DNA of 64,000 bases from contig NZ_VNWP01000005.1 in the NCBI RefSeq assembly GCF_014224355.1, forward strand, positions 124,001 through 188,000, given 5' to 3'. Below the pieces are notes generated by a model. That model saw only the letters and a program-made list of their open reading frames with translations. It was not told where the DNA came from and did no database searches. Source of the stretch: Synechococcus sp. BSA11S (lineage in GTDB: Bacteria > Cyanobacteriota > Cyanobacteriia > PCC-6307 > Cyanobiaceae). Positions 62,497 to 64,000 of this stretch are shown here, piece by piece. A program made the position numbers and the translations under genes. Positions within the stretch are counted from its first letter, which is position 1; the number at the start of each line of letters is the position of its first letter.

Positions 62497-64000
<1,504 letters not shown>

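Overview
The window is about 64 kb of GC-rich, densely coding bacterial DNA. It most resembles a picocyanobacterium of the Cyanobium / freshwater-coastal Synechococcus type. This is inferred from a phytol-kinase gene, a group 2 RpoD-like sigma factor, the nitrilase/radical-SAM cluster known from Synechocystis sll0783-sll0787, cyanobacterial-type arsM/arsS, and HIP1-like GCGATCGC palindromes. No search was run, so the organism call is an inference. I saw no rRNA, tRNA, CRISPR array, IS element or prophage. Genes are often translationally coupled by ATGA/GTGA overlaps.

Layout. 1-13.7 kb, housekeeping: a ClC chloride channel (cut by the window edge) coupled to aconitase B; divergent DAHP synthase; a phytol kinase, sigma factor and polyphosphate kinase series; an MFS exporter; and a three-gene operon of GT2 glycosyltransferase, GT-C-like membrane protein and DUF547 lipoprotein. 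13.7-20 kb, arsenic: an ECF sigma factor and its anti-sigma factor head an operon with arsS, a TVP38-disulfide-reductase fusion and arsM. A secreted DM13-type protein diverges from it across a nested dyad. 20-23.9 kb: molybdenum-cofactor genes (moaC, moeA, moaE, moaD), a methyltransferase and cutA. 23.9-26.8 kb, copper: a DUF305 remnant, a MerR/CueR-type promoter, a copper P-type ATPase and a membrane-anchored cupredoxin. 27-30.6 kb: two tandem S13 (PBP4-type) peptidases, one without the KTG motif, plus a scrap of what looks like a third copy.

30.6-39.7 kb is the most coherent accessory region: a full Nit1C-type cluster (MSMEG_0572/Sll0783 protein, nitrilase, radical SAM, GNAT, AIR-synthase-like protein, flavoprotein). 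Joined to its leftward arm are a fatty-acid desaturase, a MetX-like hydrolase and a type III/GlnT glutamine synthetase. Nit1C clusters are linked to nitrogen starvation and cyanide or nitrile nitrogen use, so the glutamine synthetase would be a logical ammonium sink. 39.8-43.2 kb: an SDR, solute-binding lipoprotein and MscS channel operon. 43.2-48.2 kb: a decayed methyltransferase, small conserved proteins, a 2OG-Fe(II) oxygenase and valS.

48.2-54.3 kb is a loose, less GC-rich stretch with decayed genes (a frameshifted arylsulfatase, a frameshifted DUF5996 gene). It also holds a foreign-looking methyltransferase, cytochrome b561, an HxlR regulator and a double CDGSH protein. 54.3-56.7 kb: a VOC protein, a cytochrome b plus molybdopterin oxidoreductase pair and a TVP38 protein. 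56.8-63.1 kb: two paralogous predicted secreted proteins flank a large RTX-bearing 5'-nucleotidase-like phosphoesterase and a choice-of-anchor I beta-propeller protein, both with Pho-box-like repeats upstream. ligA runs off the right edge.
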